A stretch of DNA of 64,000 bases, from NCBI GenBank assembly GCA_033002965.1, contig JAURVB010013882.1, positions 193,501 through 257,500 on the forward strand, written 5' to 3'. Positions 1 through 12,922 of the stretch are shown here, one piece after another. The stretch is from Piper betle. Taxonomy: Eukaryota > Streptophyta > Magnoliopsida > Piperales > Piperaceae. Each line of letters starts with the position of its first letter. Within the stretch, counting starts at the first letter, position 1. The position numbers and the translations under genes were made by a program. The notes beneath the pieces are model-generated. The model was not told where the DNA came from and did no database searches. It saw only the letters and a program-made list of their open reading frames with translations.

Positions 1-981
1 GATTGAAATAATTTGATTAACCAAACAAAAATCAAATTACAATTGATAACTAAATCGACCAACCGAACTAATTCCAAACACCAAACAAACTAACCAAAAT
101 AATAAACAATATTTTTTATCATTAAAAGTATTCATTTTTTAGTATTCACTTTAATTATTGTCAAGTTTTATGTATGAAATAAAAAATTATTAGTACATAT
201 TTAGAGATAATTACAAACTTATTATAAAATGTTACGTGAATAATGTTCAAATTTAGGATATTGTATAATAGGTGAATAATATATAATATATTAAACTTTC
301 ATCTCAATAAATAAATTATTTTCAATAAATTGAACTAAAATAATGATTTTATAAACCTTTAATATATCACGATGATTAGAAATACATAAAGCCACATGTT
401 CATCGTTGAAGGAATAAAGTGACGTAAATAATTCTTTTTTATTTATTAGTTTATTTGGTGTGATTAGTTTTGACCGAAAATCAATTAAATCAACTGAACT
501 AAGTTTAGTTGATTTTCGATTTTAACCGAACTAAACTAGCACTGAACCAAACTATAATGAATGAGTTTAGTGCAACTGGTTTGGTCAAACTATATTCACA
601 CTTAGTTACGTGTAAATCTTCTAATATACATGGGCAGGAGGTGTGTTTTTGACTTGTAATATTTTGTGATGATATATTATATAAAAATTGTGTAAATATA
701 ATTTATAATTAAAAAAATTAATTTCACTAACCCGTTAATATAAATGGCCGGCATCGGTTTCACTAACCCCTCTCCTGAGCGGGGCTAACCCTACTTAATA
801 AATCAATCAATTAATTAGTCAGAGTTTAACGTAAAAGCCATTGTTTGAGTTAATTACTTTGGGCCGCAAATAAAAAACTGAGATTATTAACACATCAGAT
901 CCGCCGGTTATAATTGTATTGGGCTCACCGTCTTTCCGGAGTCGCCGGGTTTTGATCGAGCTCCGGCGGCGGCGGGGGAGG
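1..981. other. AT-rich upstream intergenic region with ACCGAACT-type repeat debris
   Basis: No gene is visible. The first 100 bases and about 470-600 are rich in short words such as ACCGAAC, AACCAAAC and TTTGGTC on both strands. The same vocabulary recurs at 34710-35215, so both are probably worn remnants of a repeat family. The last 80 bases before the SEC3A start turn GC-rich and must hold its promoter and leader. No clear TATA box was identified. Confidence 0.4.
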
Positions 982-3900
982 ATGGCGAGGTCGAGCGCCG
1001 ACGACGAGGGTCTGAAGAGGGCGTGCGAGGAGGCGATCGCCCGGACGGGGACGAAGCAGACTGTGGTCATGTCCATCCGCGTAGCCAAGAGCCGCGGCAT
1101 CTGGTCCAAGACAGCCCGCCTCGGCCGACAGCACATGGCCAAGCCCCGTGTTCTCGCCCTCTCCAGTATAATATGATGATCCCCTCCCCTCTAACATTTT
1201 GATTCGCATCTCTATTTCTTTCAATCTCCTTCTCTCTTTTTAGATTCATATTATTTGTGTCGTCAGTGGTGATTTTACTGCGAAATGTGGGGGATGATCC
1301 CTTTCTACTGGGGTTTTATTGTTTCGTGTTCTTAATTGTAGCTCTGCTTCTTGACTATGTAAATCGTGGTGAATTGTGGTGCAAACTGTTGCGTATGGTT
1401 AGATGTTATTGATGCCTGATTGCTTAATCTTTTGACCATTGATTCGCAATGTGGAAAAGGCTGTGAAATCGTGACCTAGGGTACCTTTTCGTATAAAGTT
1501 CCACTTGGTTGCTGGCTGTGTATGGCTGACAATGTTGTGTTTGAGTAGGGTAGATGTTATGTTTCTTTGGGGACATTTTGTTCTGTTGTCCGCAATTGTA
1601 ATTCGATTCTGTACGTACAGCTAAGTTTTCATCCAAGAGTCAAAAAACAAAGGCCTTTCTCCGGGTGTTGAGAGATTCCAATGAAGGAGGGATTCTTGAG
1701 GTACTTACTCCCTTTTTTTTTCGGGTATCAAGTGAGAGACTTGCTCATGGAGTATGCCATACTGTGAATGTGTTGTTCATCATTCGGTTCTTTTTAATGC
1801 GGGCATTGCTTTTGTAGCCTGTGAAACTGTACAAGCTAAAGCATCTATCAAAAGTTGAAGTTGTTTCAAACGACCCAACGGGCTGTACCTTCATGCTGGT
1901 ATTTTTTCTCTCCTTGTTGAGAGGGTTCCTCTCTCTTTCTCATTTCTTCTTTTCTTCACAGACACCCGCATTTCTTGGCTTCCGATCTATTTTGCAGGGT
2001 TTTGATAACCTTAGAAGTCAGAGTGTCGCCCCACCTCAATGGACCATGCGCAACATTGATGACAGGTAACTGCATCATCACATGGTACTAGGTCATCTAC
2101 TTTTACTGAGGCATATTTAATCATTGGAGGTGTTATGTTTAAAGAAACATGGAATCTGACATAAATTAATTGCATATTTGTCAGTATTATTTTGGCTATG
2201 TCTGTTGTTGTGTTCATTCTCAAATAACAATCTCCCCATTAGTTTTTAATTCAACCTTGCTGTAATTCACTGTGTTATAGGAACCGTCTTCTTCTTTCCA
2301 TCCTAAACATATGCAGAGAGATACTCCATTTGCCTAAAGTTGTTGGCATTGATATAGTGGAGATGGCTCTTTGGGCAAAGGTGAGTGAATATATTGTGAA
2401 TCTATCTATCAATATTGTTGTTATTGTTAATTTTAAATGCTTACATTGCATCAAAGGTGGTGTCATCATCATTAAATTCACCTCATCCTATTCAGGGAAG
2501 ATATCGTAATCACTTTTAATTGATATTACAAAATCTGTACAAAATGATAAGCTTTATGTTCGTTGTCCTTGATAGTCAAACTTTTATTTGTAGAACAGGC
2601 TTTAGATAACATTTTTTAACACTAATTGTTCATGTGGTGTATTTATGTTTTAAATTTTTTGTTCACTCTTGATTTAGTTGAATTATGGCAATCTCGATAA
2701 ATTGATTATGTATTTGTGATTGGACAGAAATACCTGGTATTCCTCGGAATATAAGCAATAACTTTTGACTAGCCTACTTCCTAAATGCTATAAAATTAGA
2801 AGTAATGATGCCATAATGCTGCGTGGATAACTTGGTGGCTGATGATTTGCTTAATGGATTTGCATCTGTTTTGTGGTAACTTTAGGAAGCAATGCATTAG
2901 ACAATTTTCTCAGTTATGTAAAGGTAACTTTTTCTTTATGGAATCATATAAGTGAATAGTGTGAGACAAACATTTAGCTTTTAGCTGCAGGACTGTTTTT
3001 TGATCTGATAAAAGAGAAATTGGAGCATATTCCCTGACATGATGCAGATACTACAGTAGAACCTTGGTCTTTTTCTTTAAAAAAAATAAAACTATGTATG
3101 CTCTTGCAATGCTTTTTTTAAAAAATATTATACATGCTCATGAAAGTAAATGAATTTGCCCTTATGTATTAACAACTGGAATGTAGGAAAACACCCCAAC
3201 AGTATCTAATCAAGTGAGCACGCCTGATGGACCTGTGACAACCACTTTGACAGAGAGCGATATAAAGGTAACTGTTGAGAGAGACCTTGTTTCCCAAGCT
3301 GAAGAGGAAGACATGGAGGCCCTTCTTGGCACGTACGAATTGTCCAATCCATATTCTGCTTGTCTACATTTTTTATTGATGCTTTTGTTATGGTTTCCTA
3401 GTATTAGCTACAACTATTGTCTCCACTTTAGATGCTGAAATAGTGTCATTTAGCTAGTGGTAAAATTGATCACAAACCATACAAGCCAAATGCCCTGATT
3501 TATTATTGTTGTCGTTATTATTATTATTATTATTATTATTATCATCATCATCATCATCTTTAATTATTATTATTATTATTATATTTTTCAGTTTATATGT
3601 TTTTAATTTTTAATTTTTATTATTATATATATTATTTTTGATAGAGTCTTGTTTTGCATCTATGCTACTTGATCCCATTCCCACGAAGGGCATAGATACT
3701 GGGATTGATATTGCAAGAGGTGCAGCTATTGTGGATATAAAACAAGGGAAAAGACATAAAATAAAACTGAAATAAATAGTTGCTGATGAACAAATGCCAG
3801 CTATCTAGCTATCAATTTGTTAATATGACATATTAGTTTGATATTTGGATCTTCCTATTTGAAAATGATTTTCCAGCAATTTATCGAGAACCTGGTTGCT

Positions 3901-6900
3901 GTTACGTTCTGTTTTATATATATTGACAGTGTTCTCCACCTTGTAAGATCCTATTTTTGGACATTATATCCTCTCTTGTTGAAATCTTGTTTTAGCTGAC
4001 CATTTGAGTTGGTCTTACTATTTACTCTCTTGAACCTTAGCGTTGAAGTTCATTATTGATTGCTAGCATCATTCTTGTAGATATGTCATGGGAATTGGTG
4101 AAGCAGAAGCATTTTCTGAGAGATTGAGACGAGAACTTCAGGCTTTGGAAGCAGCAAATGTGCATGCAATTTTGGAAAGTGAGCCTTTGATAGAAGAGGT
4201 GAATATTGTTACATTGTAAAATTTACCTGGGGCTTAGAACTTAAATTTCAATTTATTATTGTGAAGTTCGCAGGAATTTTATGTAGGAAAGACTACCAAC
4301 TAGCAAAAACAATGCTTTACAAAATTTTCCTTAGGAACTGCAGATACTAATTGTGTAGACTTGGATGAATATAGATTGGGAGCATGATAACCCTTTTGTG
4401 CTGACTGCTGAAGCCTTTAGGTGGTGTCATTTAAGTAGCCTGTTTTGTTTTGAATGTGAGTTTGGTGTCCATCTATTTATCACTTTGCCTAATAGATTTA
4501 CAGAAATAGTGAGACTCAGCCTATGGTAAACTAGAAGGTGTAGAGTATCTTTTATGTTCTGCTAGCCTTCTTATTCATTTGATTGGGATCATCCAGCAAA
4601 TATTATTTGTTCTTGAAAGAAAAGCACTTATGTACGTGCATACTGTTCTTTGTTAGGGTTCATAGTATTTGCGTAGCCTTGATAATGTTTTGACTTTATG
4701 AATAACCTACTTCTGGCCCTCCTTTTAAAAAATAATGTATTATGTAGGTAACACAAGGTTTGGAGTCAGCAACTGTCTGTGTTGAAGACATGGATGAATG
4801 GCTTGGTATTTTCAATGTAAAGCTTAGGCATATGAGAGAAGATATAGAATCGGTATGTTTCTCTTATCCTCTATGATTGTTTGAACCTATAAACCACTTG
4901 AAGCTGTTTTTTTTTGTTTTCTGCAACATCAATCTCTTGACTATTATCCCCAACATTGCCTTTAGATGTTCTCCGTCATTCTCTCTATTGCAAGATTAAC
5001 TATTTGTAAATATGACATTGTTATGGCCTCATTAAATATGAAATATATGAGCATTAGCTTATAATTGAGGCCAGTCCAGTCTGAGCTGAATCAATTTCAG
5101 TTACAAATGTTTTACTTTAACTCGGGAGTGTTATAAGTTCCCAAATATCTATTTAAAGTTACTTATGGTTAACTCTTTACTCATGAATTAGATGGAATGG
5201 CATGTGAACTCTCTGAGAGTACATAGTCTGCAGAATAGTAGCATGTGTGAGCTAATGTTGCAGAACATGGGCAATTGAAATGCCACTTTGCTCCTTTCGA
5301 TATACAAGCAGAATTTATTGCTTACTCTTCTTGATTTTCTAGACATGCAGTGTTTGATATGATTTGTTCTTAATTCCTGGTTGATCTTCTATTTCAGATA
5401 GAATCCCGTAATAACAAGTTGGAATTGCAATCTGTAAATAATAAGCTTCTTATTGAGGAGCTTGATAAGCTTCTTGAACGATTGCGTATACCTTCAGAGG
5501 TCAGTTTGATCTCGTTGGCTTTTTCTGCAGCTAACTATTTGTAGTTGACTGGGGATATAATTTTTGACTCAGATATGCTAACAGTATATTGTTGGTTCCA
5601 GTATGCAGCATCTCTGACGAGTGGTTCCTTTGATGAGGCTCGAATGCTTCAAAATGTGGAAGCTTGCGAGTGGTTGGCCAATGCTTTGCGGTCTTTAGAG
5701 ATTCCTCATTTGGATCCTGTCTATGCAAACATGAGAGCGGTAATTTTCATAACTATATTTTTATAGAAGGTATTTTCTTTCCTGCATAGTTTAAGGTTAT
5801 ATGAGTCATGACATCAATGGGTCGAATGAGTGTTGAATTTTTACGGGAGTCATGCCAGCATCTTAAGACCATACCCACATTATGAAATTTATAGAGTTCC
5901 AATTTTTTTATTAAAAATCATTGTGGCTTTATTGTTGCTGCACGGGTGTTTTAAAAATGTAATATTTATCTGCATAGATGAGTAATAACTTTTTGAAGTA
6001 TGTGTTTATTAATCCAATTCATGTCTAATGTAAATATTTTGTTTGAGGATTGCCTTATTTTGTCTAATGGATGCTTGCATTCTTTAAATTCTTCTTCCAC
6101 ATTATTCCACAACTAAGGTGAACTATTTCACAGGTTAAGGAAAAGCGTGCAGAGCTTGATAAACTGAAGACTGCTTTTGTTAAACTCGCTTCAGATTTCT
6201 TAAGAAACTACTTTTCGAGTTTGGTGGACTTTATGATAAGTGACAAGAGTTACTTCTCTCAGGTATTTTAAAATTAATGATGGGTTCATGATGAGAGACT
6301 GATGTTGGGTATATTCATACCAAGTTCTTTCTTGCTTGTAATGGTGCAGAGAGGCCAGTTAAAGAGGCCTGATCATGCTGATCTGCGTTACAAGTGCAGG
6401 ACTTATGCACGCCTTTTGCAACATTTGAAGGTTTTTAGATTTATACCCAACAACTTTTTCATTTGTGTTATTGTCTCTTGAATAAAATCCTGTTATTATG
6501 TTCACACAAACTGCTTGAACAGCCTTTACCTTACCTTGATTTCTTTCCTATCATGCCAGAGTCTTGATAAAGGTTGTTTGGGTCCTCTGAGAAAAGCATA
6601 TTGTCATTCCCTCAACTTACTGCTTCGTCGAGAGGTCTGTACTTGTGTCTCTTTAATGGCAAATCGTTTCAGTGAGCTCGATTTACAGGAAGTGCTAACA
6701 TTGTTCCCATTTGTAATCTGATATGACTTTTGAAACATATGCATAGGCACGTGAATTTGCAAATGAACTTCGTGCAAGCACCAAAGCAGCAAGAAATCCT
6801 CCTGTCTGGCTTGAAGGATCTGTTGGTTCTAATCAAGCTGCAAGCAGTTCTGACACATCCACAGTTGCTGATGCATATGCAAAGATGTTAACAATATTTA

Positions 6901-9561
6901 TTCCTCTTCTTGTGGATGAGGTCTGCTTTGCAAAATTAATTCTGTCTCTAGATTTTTTATTGGCTGATGTGTTTCTTTTTAATCTACAGAGTTCTTTTTT
7001 TGCACATTTTATGTGTTTTGAAGTTCCAACTTTGGTTCCATCAAACAAAAATAGCTCGAGTGCTGATTATGACAATGATGATGATCTGAGTCCTATGGAT
7101 ATGGATGGAAATGACATGAAGCCAGGTAATCTCTTGTAGGTTTGTTCATATTTTATTTGGTGGAGTTTTTATTTTCAATTTTTTTCCTCATTTGTTTGTT
7201 TTATGTAGGCAAAAGTCCAGCCGAATTGCAGCAGCTGAATGAATCTCTTCATGAGTTGCTTGATGGGATTCAGGTAATTGCTTGCCGGGCTAAATATAGG
7301 ATAGGATGTGGTACAAGACTGATCTGGTGTATTATTAAAAAAGAAAAACTTATGCTTTCTATAAATTTTTGGGACATTGTTCATCTTCTTTTAGTGACAA
7401 TAATAAGCCCTCATTTATGTAAGGTCATTCTTTTCCAGTTTTAATTGAAAAAGATGGCAATGATAACCAATATTTTTTTCGTCGCTTGGAAACTATTAGG
7501 CTGATGCTGGAAAAAAAATCCCTCTGTAGTCTACATGAAAGATGTTCATTTAGTGAAGAATAAAAAATGAGAAGTTATCTTGGATGGGTTTCCAGATTTT
7601 TATTGTTTTTGTTTTGACTGTTTTAATAACATTGCAAGCAGGATGTAAAATCCCTGCTAGTTTAAACATTTTCCTTTGATAACTGTATTTTCTTATTTAT
7701 TGACATATTAGTGATGAGTGTTGCTTTTCATTTCCTTGCAATACTTAAAATTGTTATGGTATGTATTGAGATAAAAGATAAAATTGAATATCAGAAGAAA
7801 ATCATTTCTTTGTTGTATCAGTGCTTCAAATTTTGATAAAGTGAATTTTTTATAGGCACTATCTAGCTTTAAGAGAATTTTAATAACTGTATAGCCATGA
7901 ACTTTATAGGAAGACTTCTATGCCGTGGTGGATTGGGCTTATAAAATTGATCCTCTACGCTGCATATCTATGCATGGAATCACTGAACGGTATCTTTCTG
8001 GACAAAAAGCTGATGCTGCAGGTTTTGTACGCCTTTTGCTTGATGACCTGGAGGCAAGGATTTCAAATCAATTTACCAAGGTAAAGAGTGCAGTGGATAA
8101 TGTTTCTTTTCCTTATTTTACCTGGTAAACTCGTGGCTACGAGTTTAATCACCTTCTTATTGCAGTTTGTTGATGAAGCTTGCCACCAAATTGAGAGAAA
8201 CGAGCGCAATGTTAGGCAGTTGGGAGTTCTTTCTTATATTCCAAGGTTACTCACTGTTTTAGTTATCATCGTCATGACTAACTGTATTCATATGTTCTGA
8301 AATTACATCTTTTCCTTCATAGGTTTGCAACCCTTGCAGCCCGTATGGAACAGTATATTCAGGGCCAATCTAGAGACTTAGTTGACCAGGCATACACAAA
8401 ATTTGTGAGTTTATTGCCCCTTCTGTCTGCCTTCTATATTAAGAAGATTTCTCCAAAGTGCTTGGGCCTTAAATAGCTGTTCACTTGCAAAATATTTCTT
8501 CATTTTTACTTGATTTGTATGAATATATTTAATTTGGAAACAGGTTAGCATCATGTTTGTGACTCTAGAGAAAATTGCACAAACAGATCCAAAGTATGCG
8601 GATATTGTACTTCTAGAGAACTATGCTGCATTTCAAAATAGGTGGCCTATCTGTACAGTAGACGTAGCTTGATTTGATATTGAATGCCTGAACTCCTTGT
8701 GACTTATTTCTCATATAATTTGGTGGAAATGGCTTCTTTACAGTCTCTATGACCTGGCGAATGTTGTTCCAACACTTGCAAAGTTTTATCACCAAGCAAG
8801 TGAATCTTATGAACAAGCGTGCACACGTCACATTAACATGATTATATACTATGTGAGTACTCCTGCACCATCTTCATTGTGCATGTTGTTTGGCACTCTC
8901 ATTTTGAGAACATTTTAAACGAATTTGACATTCTGAGATTATGTCATACTGCAGCAATTTGAAAGACTCTTCCAATTTGCTCGTAAAATTGAAGATTTAA
9001 TGTACACAGTAGCGCCAGAGGATGTAAGGCAGACACTGTCATCTTAACTTGCACTTATTCTTTTTAAAGTCTGAATACCCAACTTTATTTTACTGTATCT
9101 TTTCAGATCCCTTTCCAACTTGGACTTACAAAAGTTGATCTCAGGAAGATGCTCAAGTCTAGCTTGACAGGGGTAACTGAAACTTGTCTGATTCTTGAAG
9201 ATGAAGTTCTATTTTTTAGGTGTCATAAAATACTGCTTTTCTCGCTTCAACAGGTTGATAAGTCAATCGGCAACATGTACAGAAAGTTGCAAAAGAATTT
9301 GACATCAGAGGAGTTACTTCCATCTTTGTGGGACAAATGCAAGGTACTGTGCCTTTCTAATTATAACTACATCGATTAATGTATAACGTGCTCTATATAT
9401 CGGTAACGAGAGGTTTGAAGTTATAACGAGTGAGACGTATATTTCTGCAGAAGGAGTTTCTGGACAAGTATGATAGTTTTGCACAGTTACTTGCTAAGAC
9501 GTATCCCTCAGAAACCATTCCATCAGTTGCAGAGATGAGGGAGCTTCTTGCTTCGATGTAG
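982..9561 (+). CDS. SEC3A: Exocyst complex component SEC3A, complete 25-exon gene
   Basis: Encodes the SEC3 subunit of the exocyst, which tethers secretory vesicles to the plasma membrane; in this family the N-terminal part binds phosphoinositides and Rho-type GTPases, and the long C-terminal part is helical and packs with other subunits. Exons read as 982-1165, 1621-1700, 1818-1898, 1998-2065, 2281-2380, 3187-3332, 4081-4198, 4748-4852, 5398-5499, 5602-5739, 6134-6262, 6350-6430, 6560-6634, 6747-6920, 6990-7125, 7209-7273, 7910-8080, 8166-8245, 8323-8404, 8544-8641, 8744-8852, 8955-9023, 9107-9172, 9254-9343 and 9451-9561. All junctions are GT-AG, phases agree, and the sum is 2658 bases (885 aa), close to the Arabidopsis length as I remember it (about 887). 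Recognised blocks include [10 protein letters not shown] near the start, [14 protein letters not shown], and the final MRELLASM. No lesion is seen. The start is the first ATG of the [10 protein letters not shown] frame; exon 2 is the least certain. Confidence 0.96.
3511..3590. repeat. TTA/TCA trinucleotide microsatellite in SEC3A intron 6
   Basis: A run of TTA units passes into a short run of TCA units and then TTA again. It lies inside the intron between exons 6 and 7 and does not touch coding sequence. It is likely to vary in length between individuals. Confidence 0.85.
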
Positions 9562-10140
9562 AGATAATTTTTTTTCTTGTAGTAATCAGAACCTTGGTTT
9601 TTACCTCGTTTGTTTCCCTCCAATATTTTTGCTGTTTTGTAACTTTTATTTGTATCATGTACGATTATTATTACATTAGACAGGTTCATTCCTGTTTTAT
9701 ATTGAGGTTGCCAATAAGTGTGTATTACCCTACGGTGGAAATTGATGAACATGGTGTACTTTAATAATTTTTCCTCGATTGGGTCCTTGTAGAAACCTCA
9801 ACTTAGGCGCAAAGTATTGTAAAATTTTCATCATGCCTGTATTATAATGAACCCTGACAAATGAAATCCACCGAAGTTACCAGCAAAAAAAAAACCCACT
9901 ACAAAAATCAAAACACCTAAAGATCTATTACACTTACTCAAAGAAACTCAGAAAACTAAGAAATTATCAACCACTTCCTTCCACACAAAACAATTGAAAA
10001 CTTGTTCTCAATTCCCCCAACGAGATTTTTGTCACCACCACAAGCTCACAAGCTCACATATTAATCAGTGGATGTCTCCAATGACTCATTGAATCAACCG
10101 CACATTTTATCAGACGCTGACATCGAAGTGCCAAGTGAGC
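9562..10140. other. SEC3A 3' flank and start of the PsbO upstream region
   Basis: No coding sequence was recognised. The first 150-200 bases are T-rich and probably form the SEC3A 3' UTR and poly(A) region. From about 9870 the strand composition switches to A/C-rich sequence typical of a plant promoter. The two genes run in the same direction, 775 bases apart. Confidence 0.5.
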
Positions 10141-10336
10141 ATCTGTAGGCCTTCCCAACCAATCAAATCAACCTTTCTCTTATCCAAATCTCTTATCCTC
10201 TTCACTCAAATATCACGTACTCTCTCTCCCTCACAAAACAATATCACACACACTCCCTTCTCTCCTCCTCTTCCCTCCACAAACAACAAAGAAGACAGAG
10301 CTAATTCCTGGCTCGGGTAGTGAGTCAGTGACCACC
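10141..10336 (+). promoter_or_regulatory. PsbO proximal promoter and leader with I-box and CCAAT motifs
   Basis: Just upstream of PsbO are CCAATCA at 10159-10165 and two copies of CTTATCC (the complement of the I-box core GATAAG) at 10179-10185 and 10192-10198, 13 bases apart. Pyrimidine-rich CT stretches and a CACGTA core follow at about 10213-10240. I-boxes are typical of light-regulated photosynthesis genes. No convincing TATA box is present, also common in this gene class. The start context ACCACCATGG is a strong plant initiation context. The function is inferred from motifs only. Confidence 0.55.
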
Positions 10337-11790
10337 ATGGCGGCCTCCCTCCAAGCAGCCGCCACCCTCATGAGCCCGGCCAAGCTCCGGTCGTCGTCGA
10401 CCTCTCTCCGCTCTGCTCCCGTCGTCTCCAAGGCTTTCGGCGTCGACCCGACAGCCGGCGCCCGCAACACCTGCTTCCTCGCCCAGCGCTGCGCAGAGGC
10501 TGCTAAGCTCGCCAGCTTCGCCCTCGCCGCCTCTGCCATCGTCGTGTCTGTAAGCCCACTTCTCCATTAATTTCCCTTCTCTTGCAATTTAACCTCGTTT
10601 TTTTATTTTCACCCCTTCTTCAATTCTTGCCACCGAGAACAATTAAGACCAATTTAATCATATTTTCCCAAAAAAAAAAGAGATTTTGTATCAAATAGAA
10701 ACAAAGTTTGTACAAACTAAAATTTGACCATCTCTCATCACCTTTTATCATGCAATTAAGTTTTTTTTTCGATTTTCTCCTCGTTCAATTCTTTTGAAAT
10801 AATTTATTCTCTTGTTTTTCTTCCACTCCATCCTTAAGAAGAATGATTAATAATACCAATTTAGTCGCATTTATCTCAAAATTTCTTATATATATTATAT
10901 CAGATTAGAGGGAACATAATGACCAAAAACTAACAATTTTGTATCACAAATGATATTATAGATTGGAGGATATATATAACAGAAGATGATGAGATAATAT
11001 AATTTATGCATGCATGCAAATGCATGGAACAGGGTGCGGGCGCGGAGGGGGTGCCGAAGCGGTTGACGTACGACGAGATACAGAGCAAGACGTACATGGA
11101 GGTGAAGGGGACGGGGACGGCGAACCAGTGCCCGAGCATCGACGGCGGCTCCGACGGGTTCGCCTTCAAGGCCGGGAAGTACGAGATGAAGAAGCTGTGC
11201 CTGGAGCCGACGTCGTTCACCGTCAAGGCGGAGGGGGTGGCCAAGAACTCCCCGCCGAGTTCCAGAAGACGAAGCTCATGACGCGCCTTACCTACACCCT
11301 CGACGAGATCGAGGGCCCCTTCGAGGTCGGCTCCGACGGCACCGTCCGGTTCGAGGAGAAGGACGGCATCGACTACGCCGCCGTCACCGTCCAGCTCCCC
11401 GGCGGCGAGCGCGTCCCCTTCCTCTTCACCATCAAGCAGCTCGTCGCCTCCGGCAAGCCCGACGACTTCAGCGGCCAGTTCCTCGTCCCCTCCTACCGGG
11501 GCTCCTCCTTCCTCGACCCCAAGGGCCGCGGCGGCTCCACCGGCTACGACAACGCCGTGGCGCTCCCCGCCGGCGGCCGCGGCGACGAGGAGGAGCTGAC
11601 CAAGGAGAACATCAAGAACACCGCCTCCTCCACCGGGTCCATCAAGCTGAGCGTGACCAAGAGCAAGCCCGACTCCGGCGAGCTGATCGGAGTGTTTGAG
11701 AGTGTGCAGCCGTCGGACACCGATCTGGGTGCCAAGACCCCAAAAGATGTGAAGATCCAAGGCATCTGGTATGCCCAGCTCGAGTCATAA
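10337..11790 (+). CDS. PsbO: PsbO, oxygen-evolving enhancer protein 1 (33 kDa), with one frameshift
   Basis: PsbO is the manganese-stabilising extrinsic protein of photosystem II in the thylakoid lumen. Two exons are seen: 10337-10549 (71 codons, transit peptide rich in Ala and Ser with the start of the lumen-targeting hydrophobic segment [10 protein letters not shown]) and 11033-11790. Mature sequence begins near [20 protein letters not shown]. Conserved blocks follow: [39 protein letters not shown], the glycine/glutamate stretch [16 protein letters not shown] and the C-terminal [11 protein letters not shown]. The frame breaks once: after [10 protein letters not shown] (about 11257) the run reads CCGCCGAGTTCC where the family needs CCGCCGGAGTTCC for PPEFQ. 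With one G restored the exons sum to 324 codons (323 aa), normal for PsbO. Both splice sites are canonical. As written, translation would stop after SSRRRSS at about 11280. A consensus error is quite possible because everything else is intact. Confidence 0.93.
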
Positions 11791-12922
11791 GATTACAATC
11801 CATGCATGCATGGAGATGATCATGGCTGGCCGCCGTTGTCATGTCTACGCAGTTGTCTTCCTGATCGATCCCAAATTCAACCAAGTTGCTGCTGCCCTTT
11901 GCTCTTAGCACTTTCTTTGTACAATTTGATGATGACATTTCTTCGTCTTCTTCTTCTTCTTCGTTCTGTTTAATTAATTAGGATCTCATCATCCATCGGG
12001 TTTCAATCCAAGCCACAGGGATGATAAATAATTCCATTAATTATTAATGTAATTAGCAAAAACACCCGTACAATTGCACTAGGGGATAAAAATAAGTAAG
12101 GGATAGATAATAAACGAAAATATATTATAATTACATTTATTAAAAACTATTTTCCCCAAATGGTCATTCAGTTTTTGAAATAATCTTAAAGATCATAAAT
12201 TTTAGACATAAGTAAATAAAAATCATTTAACAACACATATACACTAAAAAAATTAATTTTGAACTTCAATAAGAACAGATGTCATAAATTTGAAAACTAA
12301 AACATAAAAGAACAAAAATTACTAAACTAGTTCAAGAAGTCTTTTTTTTAAGAAAAGAAAAGATTATTAAAATAACGGGTTATAAAGATTATAAGAAAAT
12401 GTGTTTGGGAAAAAAACTGATAAGGAAATGACAGAGATAATTGAGAAAATAATTTAATAAAATTAATATATGAAATTGCTTGGAGTTTTAATATTCAAGA
12501 ACAAATATAATTGAAGGTGGATGGAGATAATTTTTTTCTAAAAAAAGGATTTTTAAAGAAATGATTTTAAAGATGATAAGAAATGTCATTAAAAAATCGT
12601 ATTAAGGAGAAAGCCCATGAATTAAATATAATGGGATATTTTTTTGAAAAAAACAGATGAATGAATCATAAAAAACTGATGAATAAATCTAAACAATACA
12701 CTACCATGTTTTTATTTCTTCTAATGAGATGTCAGTGATAAACTATGAAGTGATCTTTAGAATAAAAAAATGATCTATAGGAAATTTTGGGAAGAAAATA
12801 TAAGAATTTTAAGGAAAATTTTAGATTAAAAATAAAACAACCTTAAATATATCAAGAGGTATATCTGTAAGAGTACCCCTTATAAAGAGGATACAAGTTG
12901 CACTCTTCTACAAGAGACAAAT
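11791..12922. other. PsbO 3' flank and AT-rich intergenic DNA
   Basis: The first 150-200 bases are the likely PsbO 3' UTR. The rest is AT-rich sequence with no coding potential and no repeat I could name. It ends at the left border of the LTR-like element. Confidence 0.45.

Noticed and set aside
3511..3590. Possible CRISPR-like or regulatory repeat
   Set aside because: It is a plain trinucleotide microsatellite in an intron; no direct repeats with unique spacers occur anywhere in the window.
10930..11760. A 276-codon minus-strand open frame over PsbO
   Set aside because: It is a shadow of GC-rich PsbO codons, with low-complexity Gly/Ala/Leu content.
11014..11790. A 258-codon open frame starting upstream of the PsbO frameshift
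   Set aside because: Its first ~85 codons are an out-of-frame read of the PsbO exon and resemble no protein; only the part after 11257 is PsbO.
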